From: Poa pratensis
Lineage: Eukaryota; Streptophyta; Magnoliopsida; Poales; Poaceae
Assembly (NCBI GenBank): GCA_947311845.1
Contig: CAMZMU010000081.1
Coordinates: 4,401,534-4,465,533 of the forward strand
Direction of reading: 5' to 3'
DNA length: 64,000 nt
In this document: positions 1 to 12,486 of the stretch, piece by piece
Layout: each line of letters starts with the position of its first letter
Position numbering within the stretch: position 1 is the first letter of the stretch
Translations under genes and position numbers: made by a program
The notes under the pieces: model-generated
Seen by the model: only the letters and a program-made list of their open reading frames with translations
Databases searched by the model: none
What the model was told of the DNA's origin: nothing

Positions 1-205
1 TCAGGAACGCGACTTATCCTTTCTTGACGGTTGACTTTCAGATCTAAACGTCTTCCACGTCTGGGTTATTTATCTTGACTCATTGTTTTCCCCAGCGTTC
101 TGCATCAAGTCCTGTATTACGCATCCGCTACTCCTTTCCGCCGCCTCCAATCTCGCTTCTCGTACTCACAATCCTTCGGTGGATATCTCCGTCGATCCGA
201 GAAAA

Positions 206-3200
206 ATGTCTCGCCGCAAGTGCAACTGGGAAGGCTCGTGGGTCGACGAAGATTTCCTGGAATCCCTATCTGCACGGGGCCTTCTTCCGCCAAAAGATCA
301 ATGCGAATGGCGGGCGGCTGGTGAGGAGGTAATCCCCAATCCTCAACCAGGAGAAATAGTGATTTTTGCGGAGCATGTTGAGCGCGGGTTCAAGCCCCCG
401 GCTCTCTCTTCTTCCGCTCCTTGATGCAGCGGTTAGGTCTCCGCTTCCATGATATTGGCCCTAATTCGATGTTGCAAGTGAGCAACTTCCACGTCCTCTG
501 CGAAGATTATCTGGGTTCCCGCCTTCAATAGATTTCTGGCTTGCTCTTTTCAATTGCAATAGTCAAAGGGAAACCACAGATGGTCCTTTTCTCCAATGCG
601 GCGCCATTTCCTTCCAACGCCGTAGGGGTAGTATCTTCCCAAAACTAACTCTCGCCAAGAAAATCAAGGAGTGGCAAAGGACATTCTTCTATTGTAAAAA
701 CACTTCTCCTGAGGGTGAAATTCCTCTCCCTCTTTGGTCTCCTCTTCCCTTCGAGGCTACCGATGCTTTGTTTCCAAACCTGATCCTTCTTCGTTACCCT
801 TTGTCGAATCCCTTCTAGACAAGGTGAGAGCGCTGACACTCCATGGTCTCACTGGATTAGATCTCATATCTTGCTGGACTAAATGGCGAGTTCAGCCTGT
901 GAGTCGCCGCTCGCGGCTTATGATGGATTTCACTTGTCATGCAAATGACGTCGATCGCACTTGCCCTGAAGATTGGGACAAAGGGGAGTGGATAAATTTC
1001 ATTCGCCGAGTGACGGACGAGGATATTGACTCGTATGACAACGTCGGACTTGCTCCCTTCTGGGCTGAGCACAAGCCTTTTGTGGTAATGTTTACTTGTC
1101 ACTTGTTTCCTCGAAAATTCCTTTCCCAAAAATTGATTATTTCTGACCTGAGCTCCTTTTCAGATCGATCCCTATTTCTGGGTTCTTCCTTCAGAGGACG
1201 TCGACTTGAACCAAGGATCCGTGGCTGAGTCGTCAAGGCAAGCCGCAGCCTTTGACGAAGATACAGTTATGCACGAGGGTAGTGCTTCTGAAGAGGAACA
1301 ACAAATGGCCGACGCTCTTTTGTCTTCGACTCCAAATACACCTTTCCTGGAACTTCCTGAGGTGCCTCGCAGGTCCTCGAAACGTATTTTATGCCAGAGC
1401 TCAGAAGACCCCACGCAGCCTGAGAAACGTCGCAAAGCCTTGGCATTACTGGCAGAAACAAGAGCTGCCAAATCTTTAAAACTTGCTGATCCCAACAAGG
1501 CTACTTTTTCTTCCGAACTGCTGCAAGATATTGCTTCTCAATAAGCTCGGGTAATTGTTTGCGACTCTTCTCCTTTGTATTTCTGGCAAGGAATTGCTGA
1601 CACTACTTCTTTTCATACTCTGTAGGTTCAGATTTGCAAGGTTTATCTTCTCCTTCTTCTGGTTGCCTGATGAAGAGTATCCGTGTCGCCTCTGGGTATG
1701 GTTCGCCTTCCTTTTAATGTTGCGGCTCTGCTAGGTCAGCTTATTAACCCATCAATGTTTTGCAGGGCTATGTCTGAAGAGGCTCCAAGTCTAATTCCCA
1801 TCCCACTTCTTCTCTGCAAGCTATGAGCGAGGATGATGCTGCTGATGAAAATGGGAAACAGTAATGGTGCGACTCAACCAAGGCCCTCCCTGGAGGAAGG
1901 TATTGCAGACGCGGCTCCTGCCGCGACCCAGCCGCAGCTCCATCCACAACTCCTGCTGCTGGTAGGATATCTACTGAAAATAGAATTCCAGCTCCAGGAA
2001 ATAGTTCTAAGTCAATCGCAGATGCCATAATTTCTGCTGGAGACAAGCATGCTGCTCTGCTGCGCGGCTTAGTTGAGCAATTTTCTTCAAGTCGCCAGGT
2101 ACATATACCGTAGCCCCCAAGGATCAAAACCTTGTGTCATCGCACGGGGTGTTGATTCTTTTCCTGCTTCAAATCTCGAGCCCCCAAATTCCTGATAATT
2201 TACCTATGTTCGTTTTGCTCTGTTTGTTTTCAGCGTGAACTGTCCTTGCTTGATGCTTCTGGCTCAATAAAGGGTAAAGGCATTTCCATAGACCATCCTG
2301 AAATGATGCAGTCTCGCCTGGAGCAGCATAATGAGGTCATTAGGGACCAAGATCAGGAAATAAAATCTCTCAAAGGTCAACTCGACTCCTGCGAAGAGCA
2401 ATTTAAAGAACTTGAAGCTGATATGCAGCAGCGACTCATGGAGAAAGACGAGGTCATTAGATCTTTGCGAGAAGGACTGGCTCTTAAATCTGAATTGATT
2501 GATCGCCTGAAGGGGACCACGCAAAGGAACTCGCCGCGCGAGATGAAAAATATAACTCGCTGCTCAAAGCCTTTGAGGGTTTTGGCTCCATGGTCAAATC
2601 AGCCGTCCTGCAGCTTGCTGGTTGGTCTTGTATTCCTTTAATCATACATATTTTGGGTAACCACTCGTTAGTCTCTGACTTGTTTCTTGCCTTTTCTTTC
2701 TTTGACATAGGACCTGAGGCCCCAGTGTCCCGCTCCAATTTGAAGGATCAACTGGTATATCTGTCTGACCTCAGCCAGCGCTTCTTAAAGGTTACCAAGG
2801 AAGTTATGACGGTAATCACTCCTGCGACTGATGGCCCAACATCTTGCGAGTATTGGATAAATAAACTGCTCAAGGCTCCACATTATGTCTCTGATTGGAA
2901 ACGATCCTCTGCTCGCGCCGGAGCCGCGCATGTCTTGACATTGCTTCGAGCATATTATCCAGAGATAGATGTTGGCAAGGTTGCTCGCCACGGCCTGGCG
3001 ATGAGCGCAGATGATACTGAACTGCCAATAAGCGAGTACTTCGATATCTGGAAAGGGATGCGCGGGTATGCCACAAAATTTGTTGATAACTTAGACTTGG
3101 GCACTTATCTTGATAAATTCAATCTTGATGGGAGCAAGGTGTCGAAGGAAAAGTCCTCAGGAGCTGAGTCATCTCGGGCTGCCACTCCAGCAACAGTATC

Positions 3201-3318
3201 TGGTGGCCCTTCTGCTTCGTCTGGCGGCGCCCTGATTATTAGGACACCTGCGACTGCAACTGCGAGACAAGCCGCGCCAATTCCCACTCCTGTTGCTCGG
3301 AAGAGGAAAAATAAATAA
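206..3318 (+). CDS. Antisense multi-exon gene inside the gypsy element ('putative gypsy type transposon' domain protein), probably decayed
   Basis: ATG at 206 begins a segment (WVDEDFLESLSARGLLPP, then VERGFKPPALS) resembling the N-terminus of the plant 'putative gypsy type transposon' (transposase_28) family. A frame change near 415 leads to LGLRFHDIGPNSMLQVS, also typical. Splice-like junctions are visible: donor GTAATG at 1087 with acceptor TTTTCAG ending near 1163, and acceptors before 2234 and 2712. Later exons give an acidic/basic stretch (1206-1541), a strong coiled coil (2246-2520) and a C-terminal helical domain (2712-3150) followed by an S/A/T-rich tail ending in RKRKNK. Such genes occur in antisense orientation in several grass Ty3/gypsy elements and their biochemical role is not established. 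The frame change and the stop codon near 528 suggest it is no longer intact. Exon boundaries are approximate. Confidence 0.6.
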
Positions 3319-4052
3319 TGTGGGACATGCCCGTTAGTCTGTAAGATATTCATGTATATAAACAGTATTTTTGTGACCTATAAGCAGGTTCTTTTCTTGA
3401 TAATTCCATTAAGTAGACGCTCGCGCGGCTCAGTATTTCCTAGGAACATGTGTGTTCAGGGTCGAGAGCGGCCATGATAGGCAATCAAGCTCGATTGACG
3501 CCACACCCCAGTACTTTGGTCGCATAATGCAAGACGCTTCTAGCTTAAGGATTGCCACTAGTTTGGCAAAATTTGAGGTGCGATTGGTACTCGCGATGCT
3601 CGTAAGGAGCCCTCAAGGGTCAGTGATATATGAAATTCAAAAGACTCAGCGACTCAATGATAGTTGAGGCGAAACGACAAACCCTTGAATGTCAAGGGTG
3701 CCGGCTTTATTTCATAATCACTCGATGTTTTACAGGGTGTTACATGATGATGCAGGCCCTTTAATGCGGGTTTTCTATTCCCCGCAGGCCATGCATACTT
3801 GATACTCATCGCACTTAGTTGCGAATTAATACTCCTAACGGAGTGGGTTGAACACCTGATTGGTTCAATTTTGAGTCGCTAAAAGCGACTCGGGTCGAGC
3901 ATGATAGCTCCGATGTATCTCATGTTGAAGCAGAGAGCAACTTTGTTAGCGATCAGCCGCACTGAGCTGCGACTTATGTTGAGTTGAGTTTGCTTTGTAA
4001 GGTCTCACGATAACTGAGCCCCTTTGGCTGGGGTTGTTGATCGAGGCTGGGT
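3319..4052. other. Non-coding interior of the gypsy element between the antisense gene and protease
   Basis: Lies between two convergent coding remnants: the antisense gene ends at 3318 and the protease region, read from the other strand, ends at 4053. Only short ORFs occur and none matches a known domain by eye. This is where reverse transcriptase would be expected in an autonomous element; none of its usual motifs (such as a YVDD or FIDD box) is visible in any frame. Confidence 0.5.
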
Positions 4053-4814
4053 CTATGCACATGCGCCATTCTTGTCTTCTTTTTGTATCAAGGCGACCTC
4101 TGGGGCATTATCTTGCTGATGCGCGACTTCTCGGTGGGTATTTACCATCCGGTGGCTGCATCCTGTTGGCCGCTTCCGCGGTACCTCCAACGCGACTCGT
4201 TTTGAGCTGCGATCACCGATCTGCGACTGATATCCATGTGAAGAGTTGGCGATACAAGCTTCTTCTGCGAGTACTGAGCCTGCGTTCTCGCATTCTAACG
4301 CTCTCTGTCTGTCTCCATATATTGTAATAACACCGTTTGGTCCTGGTATCTTTAACTGTAGGTAGACGTAGCAGGGGCGAGCGGTAAATTTGACATAGGC
4401 TTCTCTTCCAAAGATTGCATGATATGAGCTTTTGACTGCTACAACCTCAAAGTCTAGGAGCTCTGAGCGGAAGTTCCGCTCTGTTCCAAAGCTAACTTCA
4501 AGTGTTATCTTTCCGATTGGTCGCGTAACAGCTCCTGGGATTATTCCTTGAATTTCTTTCCTGGATGGTCGCAGCCTTGTCTCGGGTATATTCATTCTTC
4601 GGAGCGTGTCTTGATATAGGATGTTTACTCTTCCTCCTCCGTCCATTAGGACCTTACTTAACTTGTATCCCGCGACTTCTGGCGTGACCACCAGAGCTGG
4701 CTGTCCTGGATCTCTTACTTCTGGGGGTGATCGCCGCGACTCCAAATAACCGATTGCTCTGTCCAGCGACGATACCTTTCTGGCGTTGAAATCTGACTGC
4801 TCTCCGGCTTCCAT
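4053..4814 (-). pseudogene. Ty3/gypsy aspartic protease region of gag-pol
   Basis: A 253-residue minus-strand frame contains a retropepsin-like active-site segment near residues 56-70 (LMDGGGRVNILYQDTLRRM), followed by the usual flap region and the FGREAYVKF segment that precedes pol in plant Ty3/gypsy polyproteins. The catalytic Asp is present, but the family's DGGS context reads DGGG here. The protein would cleave the polyprotein in the virus-like particle. The frame stops at 4053 without running into reverse transcriptase, so the polyprotein is truncated. The ATG used for the frame is probably internal, because gag upstream is in other frames. Confidence 0.75.
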
Positions 4815-6519
4815 CCGTCGTTTGTACCTCCACTGTATGAAACTGTCCTATGTTTCTTCTAGGTAAAACGTCAGGCTCTTGATGAGAGCTAGATTTATTC
4901 TTGTGGTGCATCGATCTGCTAGCTGTATCTGGCGTGTCGCCTTCTTTCCACCTCCGGTAATAATGACATTGCGCCTTTGTGTGACCCTGGCCTGCCATCT
5001 CTCCTGCGATGTAAGTCGCAAGGCACGTCGAAGATCCCCTTGCAGTTATTAGGGGGTAAGGCCTTATCACTCCCTTGCTCTTGCATCTGGTGTGCGCGAC
5101 GTTCTGTCTTCGCGACTGGCAGTTTCCCCGTTGGGTTCTGTGATAAGCCGCCTGTCCCTCTATCTGTCTTTGCATACTTGTCAGCCGTTGCCAAAAGCTG
5201 GTCGAAACTATCAATCTTGTGCTCAGCGCGACTTAATTTGTGCACCAGCGGCTCAAATCTACAGTTCTTCTCATAGCTTGTATTGCAGCTTGTACTGTTA
5301 AGTTTTTGGCGGAGCCAAGGATCTCCGCGACTCTCTTGATCCAGTCGCCGCTTGATTCGTCCTCTTTTTGAATGCATTGTCTAAGGTTTTTCATATCTTC
5401 TGTTTGGAATCTGCGAATGAACTTGTCCTTCAAGTCTTCCCATGTGCTTATTGATTTTGATGGCAGCCTTAACAGCCAATCCCTAGCTTCTCCCTGTATT
5501 GCCAAGTGGAAGTATTTTGCACGTATTTCTTGAGTCACATCAGCCCCTGTCATGCTTGCCTCGTAGTTTCTATCCATAAGGCAGGGTCTTGGTCACTGCG
5601 ATAGGTGGTGACTCGCTGCGACTCGTCGAAGTTCGGGGGGAAACGAGTGAGCCGTATTTCTCTCCAAAACATGCTGGTCCTTTCAATAATGAATAGGAGT
5701 TTACTGGCGCTGAATCTGAATCAGTTTCAATCTGGGATGGCTGAGTCGCTCCGGACGTCGCGACTCGCCTTCTATCTTCTTTTCTTTTTCCAATGATACC
5801 TGCAAACCTGCTAACTGGTTGACCACTTCTTCGATGCTGTACTCTCTCCTCCCCATGATACCTCGTTTTGCGGCTCATTGGGCGTGACTCCATACATATT
5901 TGCTTGTTGTAAAGCAGCAGTTTGTAGTAGGTCGATCGCATGGAGCTTCCTTATCAGCTCGCGTGTCTCCAACCGGTGCTATCTTTGACAATATCCCTAT
6001 CGCGGCGTGCACGTTGCTCTCTGGGTCGCCGTGGAACTGTGATTTCATCTTCCTCTGTCCATCTTGATCTGATGTTTTTGCTGCCAACGACGGAGTCGCC
6101 ACTCTTCTTCTTGGAGTTTCTTGCGCTCAGATGTCATCTTGGTTCGCACCGCCTGGTGCTTCGGCTGGCAGTGGCGGAGTCGTTGGCCTTCTTCTTGGAG
6201 TTTTTCGCGCTCAGCCGCGAGTCTTTGTGCCTCTTCACAGAGCTCCGTCCTGATAGCTTCAATCTCTTCAATCTTGAGGTCTCCTTCCTGATTTGGTAGA
6301 GATCCCCAAACAGGTCTTGATGGGACGGGGACGGGCAATCTTGCCGTAGCTTGTTGTAGCTCCTCCAACACGCGGACCCTGACCGGCCGCAGCTCCCGCA
6401 CCGATTCGCTTCCTTGAGTCGCGTCCATAGATCTGCGACTGACGGATCCGACGAAAACTTTTACTGATCCGATGGGAACGATGTATCCGAACTCGATGCG
6501 ATCTGCCTCGGGTCCCCAC
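4815..6519 (-). pseudogene. Ty3/gypsy gag remnant (coiled coil, gag domain, zinc-knuckle region)
   Basis: Minus-strand frames in order give a P/R-rich start and a long charged coiled coil rich in REKLQEE-type repeats (6428-6045), a linker (6102-5875), and a retrotransposon-gag capsid segment (5577-5233) with ARDWLLRLP, WEDLKDKFIRRFQ and a basic C-terminal part. A degraded zinc-knuckle area follows (GHTKAQCHYY near 4970). The pieces lie in different frames (ORFs 6519-6268, 6428-6045, 6102-5875, 5577-5233, 5377-4919), so several frameshifts have broken it. Gag would assemble the particle that packages the element's RNA. The degradation indicates an old or non-autonomous copy. Confidence 0.75.
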
Positions 6520-6630
6520 TCTGAGTCGTCGATGAAGGGGACCCCATTGATGTCTTCAACTTGGCCATGGCGATGTCCTTGAAGCCTGATTTCGATCCTG
6601 CGCGGAACGTGACGCTTTTGACCGCAGGCC

Positions 6631-6646
6631 CCACGGTGGGCGCCAA
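6631..6646 (-). other. Primer-binding site of the gypsy element
   Basis: On the minus strand the sequence TTGGCGCCCACCGTGG starts one base inside the LTR end. It is a tRNA-primed reverse-transcription start typical of plant Ty3/gypsy elements. The tRNA species was not determined. Confidence 0.7.
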
Positions 6647-6647
6647 C

Positions 6648-7163
6648 TGTCGTGGGTTTGTCACGTCAGGTGTCATAGATGACTTCGTAGGTGTGGGATT
6701 ACGCGAGTCAAGCATCTCCGAGCTTGGGATCGCAGGAACAAAGATCAACACAGATTTACCCAGGTTCGGCCCCCTCAATGTGAGGTAAAAGACCTACTTC
6801 CTGCCTACCCTAGATTGGTATTGATATGATAATCGAGGTGTTACAATGGAGGCGATCCGATCTGGTACTCGCCGTATGAGCTAGGGTTTGGGGCTTGATA
6901 GCTTGACCCGCTCTAAGTCCTGCGAGTCCTCTTTATATGCACAGAGGCTCGCTAGGTTACAAAAGGAAACTTCCCCATAAGGAATACATCCACAGAGGCC
7001 TACTCGGAGACTACTTGGTCTTCACGTCCTCCGGGATTTGTCTTCTAGATCTTTCTCCTTATGGCGGTTCAATGTTGGGCTTGTTCCCAAGTGGGCCTTC
7101 ATCCGTGCGAGTAAGTTAAGTCGCACTGGGCCACGGGTTAATCCAGAGAGTATTCCCCCGACA
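6648..7163 (-). repeat. 5' LTR of the gypsy element (516 bp)
   Basis: Termini on the plus strand are TGTCGTGGG... and ...CCCCCGACA, a 5 bp inverted repeat TGTCG/CGACA. The left edge is set by the adjacent primer-binding site. The right edge is set exactly by comparing 7164 onward with 14611 onward, the uninterrupted second copy of the host LTR. Confidence 0.85.
6931..6938 (-). promoter_or_regulatory. Candidate TATA box in the gypsy LTR
   Basis: Minus-strand ATATAAAG lies mid-LTR, about 280 bp inside from the LTR end facing the primer-binding site, a plausible U3 promoter position. No transcript evidence. Confidence 0.4.
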
Positions 7164-10100
7164 CTAAGCATTACTAACAAGTTTAAACAACCGGTGGTTA
7201 ACATTCTTAGTTGAAAGTGGTTATTTAGCTCATAAAGTTTATTAGACAATACCAACATAATCAAACAAGTGTTAAGCTTTTCAATCACCACTTAGCAACA
7301 CATGCTTAACTCAAATCAAACCTAACACCTGCCACTAACAGTACTAACATACTAAAAGTAACTTTATTTGGTGAGCTGCAACACAAAAACAATTCACAAC
7401 AACAAAAACAACATTTTCACAAAGGACCAAACAATTGATTTATCATTTTTAAAAGGCAGAAAACACCATTTTGAGAGTTTATTAACTCCAGGGTGTTCTG
7501 TTCAACCAAATTTTATGAAAATCTAGGTTTGGGCTCTTTGTAAGAATTAGAAACTACTGCAATTGGATTGACCCAAAAATCTTATTCACAGAAAATCAGA
7601 TAAATGCTGGAAAACCCTACTGGTCCCAACTTCAAACACATTAAACTTTAAAACTAAGCATCACAAACCTATGAGGTTAACTTCTACAGAAAGCTACACT
7701 CACAAGCTTTCCAGAACAGTTGGATTCACAAATTTTGGATTCATAAAACTCAAGATAATAAAGATTTAGTGAAAAAGTAACTTTTTACAAGATTACAACT
7801 AGCACACACATAAAAATATATTTTTGAAAAAGGCCAACGCCACACGGTTTAGACAATACATAGCTACTCTACAAAATTGGAATCAACTTGAACGCATGCT
7901 CAGGGATTAAATGGTGTATTAAAACCTAGGTCATAGTTAACAGGAATTAATATAACGAAAAAGGATTTGACTGGAAAAACGATAAATGGGCCAGATCCGG
8001 AGCTGGGCCAAGGGAGCAGTGCTGGGCGGCCCATGACGGTGCTGGAGGGTGTTCTTCCTCACGAAACGCGACTGGAACAGCAGAAAAACAGCGGCAATGG
8101 TGCCGTTGCTCACGTGGCTCACCTAGGGCGCGTATGGGGTCTCGGAGAGTTGGAGGGGAACTCAGGGAGCTTGGGGATGACGAGGATGGCGGCAGTTCTT
8201 GCCGGGGAGCTCCAAAACAGCGGCTAGGTCGAGGACGGCCGCGACGGGCTCGAGATGGCAGCGGCAGCTCCGTGGCTTCCTGGACAAAATAATGTGTGCA
8301 TGATGAGGAGAGGAGCAAGGGGAACACGGAGGTCCAAGAATGGAGAGCAGAGAGGGACGACAACGATGGCGAGCTTGCTCGCAAGCTCTCGGGTCCGAGA
8401 TGGACTTCTCACGTTCCTCGTCGGCAGAGGATGAGAGGGCAATGTCTCTTGCTAGGGGTGGGAGAGTGGAGGCTGGGGAGTGCAAATGGCAAGGTGAGGG
8501 TGCGGGAGAGGGTCTGCGGCCTCAAATCCACGAGGTGGCCGGTCCATGGTGGACTCGGAGCATGGGCTCGTGTGAGGAGGGGCAGGGGGTGGCTATTGGG
8601 TGAGGGAGGCGGTGGAGGAGCGTGTCCTGGCACTGCTGCTGGCTTTGGACGCTAGCTAAAGGCCGAGAGCCGTTGGCACGCGAGGAGAGCTGGGCGTGAC
8701 CCTACCCGCACGCCAGGTGCTCGACAGAGTGACCGGGCTCGATTGGCTTGGGCTGGGCGGTGCACTGAGGCGTGAGAGGGAGGGAGGACGTGATAGGGGA
8801 GTGGGACAGGTTTGAGACGCCGTCGTTTGGCCACTGAGCCTCGAGGGGTGAGGTGAGGGGAACATGCAACAGCCAAGCATGGCGTTAGGCCATGGCCACC
8901 TTCCCCTGCTCACTCCTCTCACGTGCTACAGAGCCAACACGGCTCACACACGACCTGTGAGCAATGCATAGGGTTAGGTATAGTTTTGGTAAGAGGTCTA
9001 CAGTCTTTAAAACGAATTTGAGAAGGTTTGGGCACGTTTAAAAGTTGACAGAAAATCAGAAAACAGTTAACGTGATGGTGACAAAACCATTATGGGAAAG
9101 TAACCAAATGGCCAGCAGAGTCAAGGAGAAAGGTACAGGAGTGAGGTACTAACTATGGTTATCACAATGGTCGACAATGTACGAAGGATGAGGAGAGTTT
9201 GAGTGGTTTTGCAAGGAGGCGAAAAGGGTATAAAATAACAGGTTCAGAAAATTCAGAGTTTGGTCCTTAGAGAAATTTCCAGGTCCAGAAAACTGTTATT
9301 TTGGCGACACCAAAACCATCATGCAATAAAGATGTTTAAAGCATTAAAATCTCAAACAATACTTTGTAGGGATAAACAATATGGAGTAGAAGAGATTCAT
9401 GAAGATGAGGTTCCAATTTTTACCTCAAGTAAAATAATGGTGATGCTCTAAAGATGCTATCTTTTAACATATATAAAGATAGTTTCTGAGAAGGTTTTGC
9501 AAAGTTTTCTTCAAAAAAATTGTATAACATAAACAAATATTTTTGGATAAAAGAGTCACATATGACCATGTGCATGTCAGGGATTTATCTCAAGATTTTA
9601 GGAAACACTTTTGTTCACGAGATAATTTAATAAACAAATCTAGTCTTGTTGAAAATAGTTAATAACAAAATTTTAACACAAACAAGTCAATACAAACAAG
9701 CAAACTAACATCACCACCAAGATCACACAAGTCAAACCACAACAACTTGTCACACCATAGCCTTCCATAACCATCATCATCATATTGTGAAAAAAAGTGA
9801 ATCACACACAACCATGACAAGATGATGTTTAAAAGTATCTCAACTCATAACTTGATAGTTTTCAAAAGGTTTGACAAAGAGAAATATAGGAGTAATATAT
9901 CTCCCACTTGTATCATTTTAAAAAGGTGTTGAAACTAGGAGTTTTGAAAAAGGATCTTGATACTTGCAAAATAACTGAGTTGGAAATTGGTAGGAGATAT
10001 TATATAGACCTCCATAGTTTGTAAACATGTAGTTTTGGAAATACTTTACTTTCTTAAATAATAGGTCCATGGGTTGGTGCTAAAATCAAAACATCTTTGA

Positions 10101-10377
10101 AAAAGAGTTTGGCCAAAATTAGATTGGAGAAGATATATGGATCATTCTTCTTGTCATGACAGGATCACCAAAATTAAATGATATGCTATATCAGTTGAGT
10201 TCAAAGTTTGGTGTTTCGTTGGTTGTTAACTCAAACAAGAAAGCAATCAACGTCAAACAGAGCAATCAGAGGAAAGACACACCCATAAACAAGACATTTC
10301 AAAAAGTTTTTGACGGCCCTAAATTTTGGGTCTTTTATAATTAAGTTTTTCAAGCTTATAAAATTTGGGACGTTACA
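7164..10377 (-). repeat. 3' LTR of the LARD-like element (U3-side 3214 bp; rest displaced by gypsy insertion)
   Basis: Direct repeat of 14611-17824. Ends in GACGTTACA at 10377, the plus-strand form of the minus-strand LTR start TGTAACGTC. It contains a GC-rich island (about 7950-8930) inside AT-rich flanks. Both LTR copies carry this island, so the ORFs in it are passengers and not host genes. Confidence 0.85.
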
Positions 10378-10391
10378 GACCTTCCCCCCTT
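10378..10391 (-). other. Polypurine tract of the LARD-like element
   Basis: Minus strand AAGGGGGGAAGGTC lies immediately upstream of the LTR start TGTAACG, the normal plus-strand priming position. Confidence 0.7.
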
Positions 10392-12486
10392 ATAAGAATC
10401 TCGTCCCGAGATTCCCAAGCGGGTACTAAGAGAGTGCAAGATTAGTGGGTTCGTTTCTCCTTTATCTTCCGGGATTGTCGATTCTCAACTGAGGTCTCCT
10501 TGTCGTGACGTCATCGGGTTTCCTCCGGAAGGCTTTTGGTCTTTGCGAAAGGTGCTGTCATGAAGGTTGATGCTGATCAGCGTTCTTGTCGGGTTGACTT
10601 TAAATACTCCAGAGTTAGGGCGCAAAGGATAGTTTGCCAAAACTCCCGAATAAAACTAGAGTATGTCTTCCCCCCTTAAAAAGGGGCCTTGAAGGGTAGC
10701 TGTTGAAGGTATAAGTTGTTGTTCTTGGGTACCACAGCGATCTTCGTCTTGGTCGTAGCTCCTTGGCGCTTGCGGTTGATGTAGACACTTATCCGGTATT
10801 GCCGTCTTGAGGGGTTAGCAGTTAAATATCCGCCAACAGTTTTCAAGCCTCACAGGGGTGTCAGGTCCGTAGACTTGACTCTCTCCGATTTTTCTTAAAG
10901 AGTCAAAAGGGTGCTACAAGCTACTAAAGGCGTCTAACTTGCTTAGTGTGTTGTCAACAACAACAGTCTTCGGGCCTTTCGTCGTTCTTGGCATCTTGTT
11001 AGATATGATGTCTTCTATTGTGCCCACCTTCGGTTTAGCTGACGAACAAAGTTGATGAAGACTTCCTTGGTTCGTTGACTTCATGACGCCACACACTATC
11101 CTTCAGAGGTCGGTTCTATCCTAGTTAGCCTAGAAGATTAGTTAAGATACTTATTGCTATCAGTCTCAAGTCGGGCAAGTCGAGGTTAATAATGTTGGCG
11201 CATAGAAGGCACTTATGACTCTTGCTTCGGGGTTCATCTTGATGTAGACGATCTTCAGTGCTGGTTGTCTTCGGTGTTGCTGACGTTGATCTTCTTTGTG
11301 TGTCACGGCTTGAGGGCTTCATAAAATCTTCAAAAAGTAGTGGCTGTTGGCGTTCTTTGAGTCCTCCGTATTGCCATCCATAAGAGAGACTTCCGTTGGC
11401 ACCTATTTTCTTGTCTCGGTTTGGTAGGTCTTGAGTAGGTTAGTTGATTAGCAACACAACAAATTGGTGTTAGGTGTTACTCTAAAGTTAGATACGTTAA
11501 GTTAGTGATGGTATACTTGTAATTCGAAAAGCTCATTAAATTAGACAAGGCTCGTCACAACACGGGGATGAGCTTTCTCCGGGTGGTCTTCTGTATCAAG
11601 TGACGTTGATAGCCCTCACGTGCTAAAGTTTAGATCAGCGGGAAAACATTTTAGAAAGGGTTTTAAGACAGGTTTATAAGTGCATCTCGGTGTAGCTACG
11701 GCTAAAAGGGGGCCAAAAAGGTGTTTCAACACAAGGGAAATATGTGTCTAATACGTGATGCCGACAAGGCGTGCCTGTGAATCATACCAGAAAAACAACG
11801 CCAGCAACAAGCACACAAGCAAGACACACACTCAAGCAAAAAGCATACCAGTGAAACAGCACACCAAACACCTATAGTACCAAAAGGGCACTTACCATTC
11901 GTGATAGTCGGGTAATCCAACCGAGGGTCATATCCTACCTTATCCTTTGGTTTTTGGGGTCACATGGTTGATGAAGTCCTTATTTCATCGCCCTTGGCTT
12001 CGGCCGGAAAGCTTGGGATTCTTGACGTTGCCGAAGGCGTAACGTTGTTGGGGTCGAGTCGAGGGAGTGAAAGTGATATGGCATTCTGGTCTTGCATTCT
12101 GCACATTCCAAAGGATTTGGAGGTCTTGACTTTGTTGTCATCGACGACCTTGGTCTTCCGGACTGTGCATCTGAAGGCTCCTTGCTGCATTGTAATTTCT
12201 TGATAACGAGCTTCTCCATCTGGGTGCTAGCTACTTAGGTCTTATTTGGGTTCATCGTCAAGTCTATACCAGTTTTGAATAGGGACAAGAGAGGAGAGAA
12301 AACTCTTTTTAAAATACTTGAAATTAGGGAGGTAAGATCAAGAAATTTTTGAGAATAGGTGAGGAGTGGCAACCATACTAGGCTTACCTTGAAGAAAATA
12401 GATTTCTATAGAAATAAGTTTTAACAAAATATTTCCTTCCTAAGCTAACGACCATGCTAACTAAGGTCTCCTAAGGTCAACGATGG

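Larger units (their letters stand above)
1..7163 (-). mobile_element. Ty3/gypsy LTR retrotransposon, apparently non-autonomous, 3' part beyond the left window edge
   Basis: Seen: reading the minus strand from the right there is a 516 bp LTR (6648-7163, ends TGTCG/CGACA), a primer-binding site one base inside it, a coiled-coil plus retrotransposon-gag region (about 6500-4820) and an aspartic-protease region (4814-4053). Reverse transcriptase, RNase H or integrase would normally follow, but instead there is ~730 bp of non-coding DNA and then a multi-exon gene on the opposite strand (206-3318). Known: some plant Ty3/gypsy elements carry an additional antisense ORF. Inferred: pol was lost or lies left of the window. 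The element sits inside the LTR of the next element: the base after its LTR, 7164, matches position 14611 of the intact LTR copy. A 5 bp duplication CTAAG is expected at the unseen left end. Confidence 0.85.

Noticed and set aside
7937..8922. Several GC-rich ORFs of 70-145 codons in the LTR, repeated at 15384-16368
   Set aside because: They lie inside LTR direct repeats, overlap on both strands and show no domain. Base composition explains them.
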